This document shows positions 36,559 through 46,110 of a DNA stretch of 64,000 bases, piece after piece. Within the stretch, counting starts at the first letter, position 1, and every line of letters starts with the position of its first letter. This DNA is from Gilliamella sp. ESL0441 (GTDB taxonomy: Bacteria > Pseudomonadota > Gammaproteobacteria > Enterobacterales > Orbaceae). The notes under the pieces were generated by a model, which saw nothing but the letters and a program-made list of their open reading frames with translations, ran no database searches and was not told where the DNA came from. The stretch spans positions 744,001 through 808,000 of the forward strand of contig NZ_CP048264.1 of assembly GCF_019469185.1 (NCBI RefSeq), given 5' to 3'. The position numbers were made by a program, and so were the translations under genes.

Positions 36559-37377
36559 TTAAAAACGGGCTATAGTCTTACTAATTAATTGTAAAAAAGT
36601 TGATTTTACACGTTCTGCTGTCTCAATCACTTCTTCATGTCCAAGCGGCTGATCCAAAATACCACAAGCCATATTAGTTAAACAGGATATACCTATCGTT
36701 TTAATCCCTGAGTGATGTGCAATAATCGCTTCAGGAACCGTTGACATACCGACAGCGTCAGCACCTAATACGCGGATCATTCTGATTTCGGCTGGTGTTT
36801 CATAAGTTGGTCCTGTCCACCAAGCATAAACACCTTGGCGTAAGGTAATATTGAGTTCTTTAGCAACCTCTAAAACGGTTGAACGTAATTGTTTATTATA
36901 AAGTTCACTGATATCTAAAAAACGTACGCCTAGCTCGTCGTTATTCGGTCCAATTAACGGATTATTTGCCGTCAAATTAATATGATCAGTAATCAGCATC
37001 AAATCACCAGGATTAAAACTGGTATTCACTGCCCCACAAGCATTAGTGATAATCAGTTTTTCAACGCCCAACATTTTCATAACCCGCACAGGAAAGGTGA
37101 CTTGATCTAAGGAAAATCCCTCGTAGTAATGAAAACGTCCTTTCATTGCAACCACTGTTTTATCGCCGCTTTGACCAATTACTAATTCATTAGAGTGTCC
37201 TACAGCAGCTGATTTTGCAAAATGTGGTATTGTGTCATAAGGAATATGGATTGCATCTTCAAGCGTATCGGCAAAAGGACCTAATCCTGACCCTAATATA
37301 ATACCAATAGTTGGTTTTTTATTGGTTTGTTGTTGAATATAGCTAACCGCTTGTTGAATATCAGATGTTTGATGCAT
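36559..37377 (-). CDS. punA: Purine nucleoside phosphorylase, PunA/PupG-like
   Basis: 272 aa trimeric-type phosphorylase that splits inosine, guanosine and their deoxy forms to base plus (deoxy)ribose-1-phosphate. Motifs: IGIILGSGLGPFAD (phosphate site), VGHSNELVIG, MKGRFHYYEGF, ITNACGAVN, GPTYETPAEIRMIRVLGADAVGMSTVPEAI, and CLTNMACGILDQPLGHEEV. The wording is nearer to Bacillus-type PupG than to E. coli XapA or DeoD. AAGGAT on the minus strand sets the start at ATG 37377; the frame opens earlier with TTG at 37392 inside that site. TATACT at 37417-37412 is a candidate -10. Confidence 0.92.
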   Translation of the reverse strand: MHQTSDIQQAVSYIQQQTNKKPTIGIILGSGLGPFADTLEDAIHIPYDTIPHFAKSAAVGHSNELVIGQSGDKTVVAMKGRFHYYEGFSLDQVTFPVRVMKMLGVEKLIITNACGAVNTSFNPGDLMLITDHINLTANNPLIGPNNDELGVRFLDISELYNKQLRSTVLEVAKELNITLRQGVYAWWTGPTYETPAEIRMIRVLGADAVGMSTVPEAIIAHHSGIKTIGISCLTNMACGILDQPLGHEEVIETAERVKSTFLQLISKTIARF

Positions 37378-37497
37378 GGATGTATCCTTCAATTGTCTGT
37401 AGATGTTCGTGAGTATAAATTTTGATGATAATTCGTCTTTTCTGGATTACTGTACTATTCATAATTTCATTTTGAGAATGTATGGTTGCGTTATTAC

Positions 37498-37536
37498 ATA
37501 TGACACGCCCCCTAAAATCGCAGTAGTATGTCATAT
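37498..37536. promoter_or_regulatory. Interrupted inverted repeat upstream of punA
   Basis: ATATGACA (37498-37505) and TGTCATAT (37529-37536) are perfect inverted arms separated by 23 bases that include the unusual G/C block CGCCCCC. It sits 120-160 bases before punA and about 80-120 upstream of the candidate -10, so a regulator site is more likely than a leader RNA, but a transcribed hairpin cannot be excluded. Confidence 0.4.
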
Positions 37537-37615
37537 CTTAAAAAATAATTAATCATCTTTTTTTAAAAACGAGAAAAAGATCACATAAAATTCATATTTA
37601 AATTCGTGTTTTTAC

Positions 37616-38425
37616 TTATTCGCGTATACGATGACTACCTGAATAAATCACCCCTTTTTCATTTTTGAAAAAACCGATTAAGGTTAGATTACTTTTAACT
37701 GCCATATCTACAGCCAGCGATGTTGCAGCAGAAACAGCCATTAATATTTCAATTCCACAATTAATGGTTTTTTGTACCATTTCATAGCTGGCTCGGCTTG
37801 ATACGACAACAATAGTTTCAGAAAAATTCGAATTATTCCTGAGTTGTTTAGCTCGAAAACCTAATAGTTTGTCCAGTGCAACGTGTCGTCCTATATCTTC
37901 GAAGCCAGCAATAAAATTACCTTGTAAATCAAGCAAGATTGCAGCATGGGTACACCCCGTTTGTTCACCAACGGGTTGGACACGTTTTAATGCCGACAAT
38001 ACCTGATTAAAATGGGATAAATTAATGGAATGATTTGAAGATAAAATAGGCAACAAGGTGCAAACTTGGTCTATCTGTTCAGTACCACAGATACCGCAAC
38101 CTGTTCGACCGTTAAGGTTTCGGCGTTTTTGTTTAAGCTCAAAAAAACGTCGTGATGAGAGTTCAATATGAACTTCATAACCATTAATTACTTTGATAAT
38201 TTCAATATTGTAGATTTCATCGATGGATTGAATAATACCTTCTGTTAATGAAAAACCGATAGCAAAATAGTCTAGATCTTTAGGAGTTGCCATCATAACA
38301 ACATGTGATATACCGTTGTAAACCAAAGCAATGGGGGTTTCTATAGCTAAAACATCATGTTCTGAATGGATTGATTGATTACTGTTAAATTTTTTAACCG
38401 TAATATTTTCTAAACCAATTGTCAT
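37616..38425 (-). CDS. fdhD: FdhD, formate dehydrogenase sulfurtransferase
   Basis: 269 aa accessory protein that moves sulfur from IscS to the molybdenum cofactor of formate dehydrogenase. The essential cysteine pair is in GRTGCGICGTEQ (about residues 107-116). Other family signatures: EHDVLAIETPIALVYNG, DLDYFAIGFSLTEGII, EQTGCTHAAIL, and FEDIGRHVALDKLLG. No formate dehydrogenase gene is in the window, but the molybdate genes fit this need. Divergent from the DedA gene. Confidence 0.94.
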   Translation of the reverse strand: MTIGLENITVKKFNSNQSIHSEHDVLAIETPIALVYNGISHVVMMATPKDLDYFAIGFSLTEGIIQSIDEIYNIEIIKVINGYEVHIELSSRRFFELKQKRRNLNGRTGCGICGTEQIDQVCTLLPILSSNHSINLSHFNQVLSALKRVQPVGEQTGCTHAAILLDLQGNFIAGFEDIGRHVALDKLLGFRAKQLRNNSNFSETIVVVSSRASYEMVQKTINCGIEILMAVSAATSLAVDMAVKSNLTLIGFFKNEKGVIYSGSHRIRE

Positions 38426-38462
38426 AGACTTTCTCTGGCTATCTGTTATAACTGAACGTTAA

Positions 38463-38478
38463 GGCTATCTAAATAGCC
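38463..38478. repeat. Small hairpin in the fdhD leader region
   Basis: GGCTAT, loop CTAA, ATAGCC, followed by ACTTTTTG on the plus strand. It resembles a short rightward terminator but no rightward gene precedes it; on the minus strand it would be in the fdhD leader, 38 bases before the ATG. Confidence 0.35.
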
Positions 38479-38629
38479 ACTTTTTGTTATCTAAATTCGA
38501 TAAAATATTGTATTAGCCTACTTAAAATTAGTTATAAGATTTTAATAATACATCTATAACTTAACGCTAATAGTTACTTATTATGATAAAATAGGCATCT
38601 ATAATCAATTGATAATTTGTGATGAAATT

Positions 38630-39160
38630 ATGTCATTAAATGAAATTACGCATACAATAATGCAATTTATTGAAAATCACCAAATCTGGGCTTTGCCAAT
38701 TATATTTTTATTAGCATTTGGTGAATCGTTAGCTATTATTTCGTTAGTGGTTCCCGCAACGGCTATATTATTAGGTGCAGGCGCATTGATTGGTACAGGT
38801 ACGCTTTCTTTTGTACCTGTATTAATTGCAGCTTCATTAGGCGCCGCTTTGGGGGATTTAATCTCATATTGGTTAGGTAAACATTACCATCATCAAGTCA
38901 TCCATTCTTGGCCGCTTAAAAACCATCCCAAACTGGTCTTTCGAGCAGAACAGTTTTTTGAACGCTTTGGTACCTTAGGCGTTTTTATCGGTCGCTTTTT
39001 TGGACCGCTAAGAGCGATAGTGCCATTGATTGCTGGTGCTATGCATATGCCAACCACCAAATTTAATTTGGCTAACATTACCTCTGCACCAATATGGGCT
39101 TTTGTACTGTTAGCACCAGGGACTTTTGGTGTACCCTGGTTAGAAACATTTTTTGGTTAA
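38630..39160 (+). CDS. DedA-family membrane protein
   Basis: 176 aa from ATG 38630 (frame open from a TTG at 38609). Typical DedA features: ALPIIFLLAFGESLAIISLVVPATAILLGAGALIG (reentrant helix with the conserved Glu), GAALGDLISYWLGKHY with the Asp, FERFGTLGVFIGRFFGPLRAIVPLIAGAMHMP with the conserved Arg residues, and final helices. DedA proteins move undecaprenyl phosphate or phospholipids between leaflets. Closest to YabI-type proteins but shorter at the C-terminus. Its stop codon overlaps that of convergent mscM. Confidence 0.87.
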   Translation: MSLNEITHTIMQFIENHQIWALPIIFLLAFGESLAIISLVVPATAILLGAGALIGTGTLSFVPVLIAASLGAALGDLISYWLGKHYHHQVIHSWPLKNHPKLVFRAEQFFERFGTLGVFIGRFFGPLRAIVPLIAGAMHMPTTKFNLANITSAPIWAFVLLAPGTFGVPWLETFFG

Positions 39161-41766
39161 ACCGTTCCAACCATATAACTACGACGCCCACTTTTGCGAC
39201 CCAAAGCTTCTAAATTGGTTTGTAACGGTGGGAAAGGGAGTGTCAGACCTTTTTCACGGTAGGCTTCTAAGATCAATTTATGGATTGCACTTCGTAACAC
39301 CATGCGATGCCCCATTTCAGCAGCAAAAACACGGAGTTCAAATAATTGAATACCTTCTTGAATATCCACTAAAAAGACCTGTGGTTCAGGGTCTTTTAGA
39401 ACATATTCGCATTCATCAGAGGCTTTTTGAAGTAATTCTATGACTAGATCACTATCGGCATCGATGGTAGCCGGTATCGTTAGTACAATTCGTGTAATCG
39501 AATCAGACAAAGACCAGTTAACCAGTTGTTCTGTAATAAATGCTTTATTTGGCATCACAATCTCTTTTCGATCCCAATCAACAATAGTAATGGCTCGTGT
39601 ACTAATTTTTGTGATATTTCCTGTAAGATCGCGAATAGTTACGGTATCCCCGATACGAACAGGCTTTTCAAAAAGGATGATCAATCCTGAAATGAAATTA
39701 GCAAATATTTCCTGTAAACCGAAGCCTAAACCAACACCAAGTGCTGCAATTAGCCACTGTATTTTTGACCAATCTATCCCAACAAATGAAAATGCAATCG
39801 TACAGCCGATCATTAGAATGATATATTTAGAAATTGTTGATATTGCGTAACCTGTTCCTGGTGTTAAATCTAAATGTTGTAAAATACCCAATTCAAGTAA
39901 GGCGGGTAAATTTTTAACGAGTTGAACGGTTATTGTCATAACCAATATGGCAATACATAGTGATCCTAAAGTGATATATTGTTCAATTTCTGCTCCATTA
40001 ACAATGGTGGTCGTCCCCCAAAGCTTTATATTATTCATGAAAGCAAAAGCAGAATGAAGTTCAGACCAGAGTAATATCATACTAATTAATGCAATTAACA
40101 TAATGATTGAACGTACTAATTGCAATGATTGTGCACTTATCACATCCAAATCAATAACGGGCTCATCGACATTTTCAGACAGATCTTCTTCTGAAGTTTT
40201 CGCTCTTTGCATCCGTTCGAGACGGCGTTGTTTAGTTCGTTCAAATTCAATTCGACGTTTTTGTATCCACATCCACCGACGAATCATAAAATAAATGACT
40301 AATAATCCACCCCAAATAATGACCGAGGCTTCAAGACGACCTAATAATACTTGCGCTGTTGAGAGATAACCTAAACAGGCAGCAATAATGGCAAGCCAGG
40401 GCGCACTTAATAATATGATCCACAAAATATGACTAAGTAAATTATCCCCCATTCCCTTTTTATCAATATAAAGTGGTACGCCTGCGCGGTGAATGGAATT
40501 AGTCATGAACACTAATGCAAAACAAAGAATAATAAAAGCGGTACGTCCAATAGTTGCAGCAAATTGACGATTACTAAACTGATCAAAACTCATGACAATC
40601 ATAACTAATGGTATGACTAACCATACAGATAACCGATAATATTTCATTGCGGCACGAACGCTATGTTCTGACCAACCAAAATGGGTTATAAATAGGCCAT
40701 TTTGAGATGCCAAATGCGCTGAGATCATAAACACCCATAAAATGGGTGCTGCAGCATTCACACCATACCCGAGAGCAACAGCAACTGGATAATCCCAATT
40801 CAGCTGTAATGCATAACCAATAACTGCCCATAATATCGGAACCGGTAAAGCCATAACCACAGAATAAATGACAACTTCTATAGTGAGTGAATAATTATCT
40901 TGAGTAACCTTACCAACTCGAGATGCTGACTTATTTAAAAATAGATTGTATTTTAAGCGCATTTTAAAGTGCGCAAAAACTAATAAGAGTGAAATGATTA
41001 GTAAAAATAGTGATTTGGGAGTGACCAGTATTTGTATGGTTGCTTTATATAATTGTGATAAGGTATCAATAGAAAAGATAACATAATGTACATCTTTCGC
41101 TAAATTCAATGGAAAACTTAATGAAAGCGGATTAACATCGGCAACCCAGAAAAAATAACGATGTGCGGCATCATTAACTTCATCAATAGCATTAATTAAT
41201 TGTTTATTGGCAATTTTTAATTTGGTTAGTTCCAATATAGTGGTATCTGTGCCTGAAATTAGTGTTTTTAATAATTCTCCTTGTTCGCGTATTAAACGTT
41301 TGTATTGCGAAGCTAGCTTGGAATTATTTAGAGAACCGACTATCACGGGATAACGGTCAAGTTCACTAAGACTATTTGAATAATTAAGTTGCTGAACTTT
41401 TGCATCGGCAATTTCAGCATCTAGCGCCAAAGATTTTGGCTTTTCAGGTAACCGTAGAAGTTGTTGGCGAAGAGTTTCACCAAGTGCGGTTGAAAAGCTT
41501 AACCACTCTCCTTGTTCATCGAGAGTGGCTAACGTATTTTGTACATGCGATATTTGCGTTGTAATATTGTTCTGTTCATTAATTATACTGGTTAAATGTG
41601 TTTTTTGATAATCCATATTTTGACGGAGATCTTCATTTTTTTCATTTAATTTTTTGATCACTTCCGAAAGTTGTTCATCATTATTAATCGTCGATAATGA
41701 TTCTTCCGCCAGCGTAATTGTAGAAAAAAATATTAATAAACAATAAAAAAAACAACGCATCAACAT
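39157..41766 (-). CDS. mscM: MscM-like mechanosensitive channel
   Basis: 869 aa MscS-superfamily channel. Signal peptide (residues 1-20), a periplasmic coiled-coil region to about residue 210, around ten membrane helices, then the MscS core: pore helix GLGFGLQEIFANFISGLIILFEKP, VRIGDTVTIRDLTGNITKISTRAITIVDWDRKEIVMPN, and a cytosolic C-terminal domain. E. coli MscM (YjeP) has about 1100 aa; this one is shorter mainly in the periplasmic part. It follows psd by 4 bases with its AAGGAT inside the psd end, the same psd-mscM operon as in E. coli. Confidence 0.9.
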   Translation of the reverse strand: MLMRCFFYCLLIFFSTITLAEESLSTINNDEQLSEVIKKLNEKNEDLRQNMDYQKTHLTSIINEQNNITTQISHVQNTLATLDEQGEWLSFSTALGETLRQQLLRLPEKPKSLALDAEIADAKVQQLNYSNSLSELDRYPVIVGSLNNSKLASQYKRLIREQGELLKTLISGTDTTILELTKLKIANKQLINAIDEVNDAAHRYFFWVADVNPLSLSFPLNLAKDVHYVIFSIDTLSQLYKATIQILVTPKSLFLLIISLLLVFAHFKMRLKYNLFLNKSASRVGKVTQDNYSLTIEVVIYSVVMALPVPILWAVIGYALQLNWDYPVAVALGYGVNAAAPILWVFMISAHLASQNGLFITHFGWSEHSVRAAMKYYRLSVWLVIPLVMIVMSFDQFSNRQFAATIGRTAFIILCFALVFMTNSIHRAGVPLYIDKKGMGDNLLSHILWIILLSAPWLAIIAACLGYLSTAQVLLGRLEASVIIWGGLLVIYFMIRRWMWIQKRRIEFERTKQRRLERMQRAKTSEEDLSENVDEPVIDLDVISAQSLQLVRSIIMLIALISMILLWSELHSAFAFMNNIKLWGTTTIVNGAEIEQYITLGSLCIAILVMTITVQLVKNLPALLELGILQHLDLTPGTGYAISTISKYIILMIGCTIAFSFVGIDWSKIQWLIAALGVGLGFGLQEIFANFISGLIILFEKPVRIGDTVTIRDLTGNITKISTRAITIVDWDRKEIVMPNKAFITEQLVNWSLSDSITRIVLTIPATIDADSDLVIELLQKASDECEYVLKDPEPQVFLVDIQEGIQLFELRVFAAEMGHRMVLRSAIHKLILEAYREKGLTLPFPPLQTNLEALGRKSGRRSYMVGTV

Positions 41767-41770
41767 AAAC

Positions 41771-42619
41771 TTAGATCCTTTCGGCCAATTTTTTACCTAC
41801 ACGAGTTGTATCACCTAATTTAAGTTCAGAAGAAAATTCAACTGCATTTGAGGCAAAAAGTGTGATCACTGTTGAACCCAATTTAAAACAGCCCATGTCT
41901 TGACCTTTAGATAGTTTAATTTCGCCTGAATAAGTCCAGCGTTTCATGATACCTTCACGTGGCGGAGTAATAATGCCTTCCCATTCAACCTCGATACTTC
42001 CGACAATTGTTGCACCAACTAGAATTTGTGCCATAGGACCAAACTCAGTTTCAAACAAGCAGATAACACGTTCATTACGTGCAAAAATATTGGGAATGCT
42101 TTCTGTTGTGGCTTTACTTACTGAAAATAGCGAGCCAGGGACATAGATCATTTCTCGTAATATTCCATCACATGGCATGTGAAAACGGTGATAATTTTTT
42201 GGAGAAAGGTAAGTAGTTGCATAAGCGCCATTTTTAAAAAATTTGATCATATCAGGATGGCATGCAAGCAATGACTCTAATGTGTAAGTGTGTCCTTTTG
42301 CTTGTAATAATTGATTATCTTGGATATTTCCAAATTGGCTTAATATACCATCTGCGGGCATAACAACTGAATTATCAGATGTATCGATAGGACGAGCATC
42401 GTCTTTTAATTCACGAGCAAAGAAATCATTAAAAGTTTTATATTCGGTTATATTACTTATTTTAGCTTCACTTAGATCGATTTTATAAAGTTTACAAAAG
42501 CCTTTTATCAACCATGTGGTCACTTTTCCCAACGGTTTTTTTGCCAACCATCCAAAGATAACGGTAATTAACTGTTTTGGTAAAAGATACTGAATAATTG
42601 CTTTAAGCTGATTTAACAT
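41771..42619 (-). CDS. psd: Psd, phosphatidylserine decarboxylase proenzyme
   Basis: 282 aa membrane-bound proenzyme that makes phosphatidylethanolamine. The self-cleavage motif LGST is in GCFKLGSTVITLFA; the Ser becomes the pyruvoyl group. Other conserved parts: FNDFFARELKDDARPID, MPADGILSQ, YHRFHMPCDGILREMIYVPGSLFSV and GATIVGSIEVEWEG. It ends about 30 residues after the motif and lacks the long acidic tail of E. coli Psd (322 aa). Start ATG 42619. First gene of the psd-mscM operon. Confidence 0.96.
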   Translation of the reverse strand: MLNQLKAIIQYLLPKQLITVIFGWLAKKPLGKVTTWLIKGFCKLYKIDLSEAKISNITEYKTFNDFFARELKDDARPIDTSDNSVVMPADGILSQFGNIQDNQLLQAKGHTYTLESLLACHPDMIKFFKNGAYATTYLSPKNYHRFHMPCDGILREMIYVPGSLFSVSKATTESIPNIFARNERVICLFETEFGPMAQILVGATIVGSIEVEWEGIITPPREGIMKRWTYSGEIKLSKGQDMGCFKLGSTVITLFASNAVEFSSELKLGDTTRVGKKLAERI

Positions 42620-43485
42620 AGATAGCTCTCAAAGTTAGATAAAAAACGGGTCATTATAACAACATTTATTAGGAAAGTATCAAGTGAACTAAATTCGTTT
42701 ATAGGTAGATTTGCAACTTGTTTTAAATTTCTATTATAAAATCCTGTAATAATGAAGATAAATGATTGCATGGTTTTGTAGTGAATAAAAATTTATATCT
42801 AATTACTTTTTGAGTAAAGATTAATTAATGATTGTTAATAGATGATTATCAATTTGAAAATCTTATTAAAGAAATAGATAAAACTTAACGCTCTCAAAAA
42901 AGTCATTTCCGAAGGTTTTAAGATTTAAAAAAAAACAGTTTTACTTGTCAATAATCGCTCAAAAAATCACCGTAAAATTTTGGCATAACTCCTTTTTTTA
43001 ATTCACTTTTTTATATTTTATAACTAACAAATAACTCAATCTGTAAAATTTTTTTTAGCTTTAATTTTGATTAATCAAGTTCGTTAATTAGTTTTAATTT
43101 TCATTGATAAAACTTTAAAAAATAGTCATTTACAATTTTTAAAGATTAATATTAAATGCTAAGCGCAAAAAAGATATGGTTGTTATTTAAATTAATTTTT
43201 TTATTTGAAATTTAATAAAAATCAATTTTTTTTATGCGTTTTTGACTGTTAAGTGGAAATTATTTTTATACTGAAAAAAACATTAGTCTCATGATGTTAT
43301 ATCCGAAGTTTCTATATTGGTGATTTAAGCTAATAATTCGATATTCAGTAGTAGTAATAAGATGAAAGTTAACAAAATTAAAAACTCGAACGATTGGCAA
43401 GAATCATACAAACAATTTCGAAGCAAAATAGAAATATTGCGTTGTCCTAAATTAGATTATGGATTTAAGTGAGATTAATTAAAAT
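42620..43485. other. Long intergenic region upstream of autotransporter 1
   Basis: 866 A+T-rich bases with long A and T runs between divergent genes. The only candidate reading frame is a 36-codon ORF at 43362-43472 (MKVNKIKNSNDWQES at its start), ending 13 bases before the autotransporter ATG, with no clear ribosome-binding site. No RNA gene or repeat recognised. Promoters for psd and the autotransporter must lie here. Confidence 0.45.
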
Positions 43486-46038
43486 ATGAAAAAAAAATAT
43501 AAATTAGTATGGAACGTATCACTCCAACGATGGATTGTGACTTCTGAAGTATTACGAAATGGAAAATCAAAATTAAAAAAAATATTAGTATTAACAGCAT
43601 TAATGGGCACTTCCTATGTTTCTTATGCTGATTGTTATGCTGGTAACAAAGCGTATGCTAACCAAGGTTCAACATGCGAATTTTCGAACGGTGATTACTA
43701 TGGTACTAATATATCTCGCATTGAAGGTGAAAATACAACTGCAATATTTACCGCTGATAAGGTAAAAATGATAAGTCCTTCTTATTCAAGTAATCACACG
43801 CTAGCGATAGGCGGCGGTAATGGGGGACCTCAAGTAGAAGGTGGGACGACAATATTTAATGGTGATTTGGAAATTATTGCGGGTAATAAAGTCTCTCGTG
43901 GTATTTATATGTACAATAAGGGTAGCTTATTAGTTAAAGGTGATTTAACGATAACTAAAAAAAACCCTACTGGCGCACCTCTGGAAGTTGTAAAAGATAA
44001 CAATGTGGTAACGGTCAATGGTGTTGCAACGTTTAACACTGATGGTTCTGATGCGATACGTAATGGAGGAAATATTACGTTTAATAATGATCTAATCATT
44101 AATAATAGTCAAGTCAGTGGTATTGGAATCAGCTTAGGCAACAAGGATGGAAATGAAAAATATTCAGGAAATCTAACGTTAAATAAAAATACGACAATTA
44201 CTACCGCTGGAAAGGGGCTCCATTTATGGTATGGAACCTTAACGAATAATGGAATTATCACCTTAAATTCAAATAATGATATATCAATAGTCCATGCCGC
44301 TGTCATGGGTGATGATACGACAACATTTAACAATAATGGAACATTGAAATCAGATCCGACTTCGACATCAATTGAAAATATGTTTATTCATGAAGGTACC
44401 GGTACATTTATTGTAAATAATAGCATAAATGGGGATCTTTCATTTGATAAAGGCTCATTATTTAAAAATATCACACCAGGTACCATCAATATTAATAATG
44501 CAGGAAAACTTAGCGGAACAATGGATGCTAATGTAGGTACCATCAACCTAGATAATACTGGTCAATGGTATATTAATGGTAACTCAAATTTAAATAATGT
44601 CATTAACGCCGGTGTCATTTCATTTGTTCATAATTCACCAACTGAATATCATGTTATGGATGTTAAAGGTAATTATGTTGGAAAAAACGGTACCGTGAAA
44701 ATGCATACTGTATGGGACGCAGCTGATAATGAAATCGATGGAAATACTCTGTCTGATGTAATAAAAATTAACGGTTCTGCAACTGGAAATACAGTAATTG
44801 TCCCTGTTTCAGAAACTGGAAAAGAAAATATAATTGAAGGTGATATTAAAACTTTAGGAAAAATCGTAAGCTCTGTTCCTGTTGTTTATGTTTCTGATAG
44901 TAATGGTGAAACGGCTTTCACTGGGACTGCAAAAACAAATGGCGCAGTTGAAGTTCAGTTAGCAAAACATACAACCGACAATGGCGATGAATATTTTTGG
45001 ACTATGTCGACAAATGCTAAGCCTAATTATGAAAATCTACGTTCAAACGCCAAGAATGCTAAGCTAATTTATGCCAATTCTGTAGCGGGTTATACACTTA
45101 TGCCTCGTGTTAATTTAGAACAAGGATATTCAAGCATTGCTAGTTTGAGGGAACGCCGTGGTGATTTAACGTGTTCTGATTGTAGTAATCTTAGCGACAA
45201 TCATACTTGGGGGCGTTTCTTTGGTAAACATCATAAACAAGATGGTAAACAACGGTTGAACCTTGATGCCAATATTTATGGCTTACAAATTGGGCATGAT
45301 TTTTATGTAAAACAGTTAAGCAACCAAAATATAGTTATGCTTGGTGGTTATTTAGCTTACACAAATGCAAATACTGATTTTTCTGATAAATATCATGCTA
45401 AAAATGGTGTTATTGCTCATGATAAAAAAACAGGAAATGGTAAATCAGAAAACATCAGTCTAGGTTTAACCAATACCTATTTTACTAATAACGGTGGGTA
45501 TTTAGATTTAGTGGGGCAATTATCCTATTTAACTAACAAATATCATGCAAAAAATAGCCATAATCCTAATAGTCAACATGGTTGGGCTACAGCATTATCA
45601 GCAGAGGTTGGTCAATCTTTTTCATTATTTGACAAAAGTTGGTCAATTGAACCACAGGCTCAATTGATTTATCAATATCTTAATTTAAGTAGTTTTAAGG
45701 ATAACGTTCGCCATGTCGATCAGAATGCTCAAGATGGTTTACGTAGTCGCCTTGGATTAAAATTATCTTATCAGGATGATAGTCGAGTTACTCAACGCAA
45801 ATCTTTTTATGCGATTGGTAATTTATGGCATGATTTTGTTAATCCAGAAAAAACTAAAATTGGTCGTGATAGAATAAGTGAAAAGTTTGCGCATACTTGG
45901 GCTGAATTAGGTATTGGTATGCAATTACCGATAATAACAAACATGAATATCTATAGTGATGTTCGTTATGAACATAGTTTAGGTAGTACTACGCGTCAAG
46001 GCTTTTCAGGTAATGTAGGAATGATAATTGGTTGGTAG
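43486..46038 (+). CDS. Autotransporter 1 (ESPR signal, type Va)
   Basis: 850 aa secreted/outer-membrane protein. The N-terminus is an extended signal peptide region (YKLVWNVSLQRWIVTSEV, then a hydrophobic core cut near SYA-DC at about 48). Passenger (about 50-570): Asn/Thr/Gly-rich strand repeats of beta-helix type. Near residue 565 the line LRERRGDLTCSDC leads into the C-terminal beta-barrel, which ends GNVGMIIGW with the usual terminal aromatic residue. Unusually, it has a Cys pair at the passenger start and a CxxC before the barrel. The second codon onward is an A9 run. It likely mediates adhesion or aggregation; close paralogue of the gene at 46668. Confidence 0.9.
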   Translation: MKKKYKLVWNVSLQRWIVTSEVLRNGKSKLKKILVLTALMGTSYVSYADCYAGNKAYANQGSTCEFSNGDYYGTNISRIEGENTTAIFTADKVKMISPSYSSNHTLAIGGGNGGPQVEGGTTIFNGDLEIIAGNKVSRGIYMYNKGSLLVKGDLTITKKNPTGAPLEVVKDNNVVTVNGVATFNTDGSDAIRNGGNITFNNDLIINNSQVSGIGISLGNKDGNEKYSGNLTLNKNTTITTAGKGLHLWYGTLTNNGIITLNSNNDISIVHAAVMGDDTTTFNNNGTLKSDPTSTSIENMFIHEGTGTFIVNNSINGDLSFDKGSLFKNITPGTININNAGKLSGTMDANVGTINLDNTGQWYINGNSNLNNVINAGVISFVHNSPTEYHVMDVKGNYVGKNGTVKMHTVWDAADNEIDGNTLSDVIKINGSATGNTVIVPVSETGKENIIEGDIKTLGKIVSSVPVVYVSDSNGETAFTGTAKTNGAVEVQLAKHTTDNGDEYFWTMSTNAKPNYENLRSNAKNAKLIYANSVAGYTLMPRVNLEQGYSSIASLRERRGDLTCSDCSNLSDNHTWGRFFGKHHKQDGKQRLNLDANIYGLQIGHDFYVKQLSNQNIVMLGGYLAYTNANTDFSDKYHAKNGVIAHDKKTGNGKSENISLGLTNTYFTNNGGYLDLVGQLSYLTNKYHAKNSHNPNSQHGWATALSAEVGQSFSLFDKSWSIEPQAQLIYQYLNLSSFKDNVRHVDQNAQDGLRSRLGLKLSYQDDSRVTQRKSFYAIGNLWHDFVNPEKTKIGRDRISEKFAHTWAELGIGMQLPIITNMNIYSDVRYEHSLGSTTRQGFSGNVGMIIGW

Positions 46039-46070
46039 TGATTAAGATGATCAGCTAATTAATACCAAAG

Positions 46071-46110
46071 GGTCGTACAGCATTTTGCAATAATGTTGTG
46101 CGATCTTTTT
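46071..46110 (+). terminator. Terminator of autotransporter 1
   Basis: GGTCGTACAGCATT, loop of seven, AATGTTGTGCGATC (all 14 positions pair, three as G-U), then five T. Confidence 0.88.
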
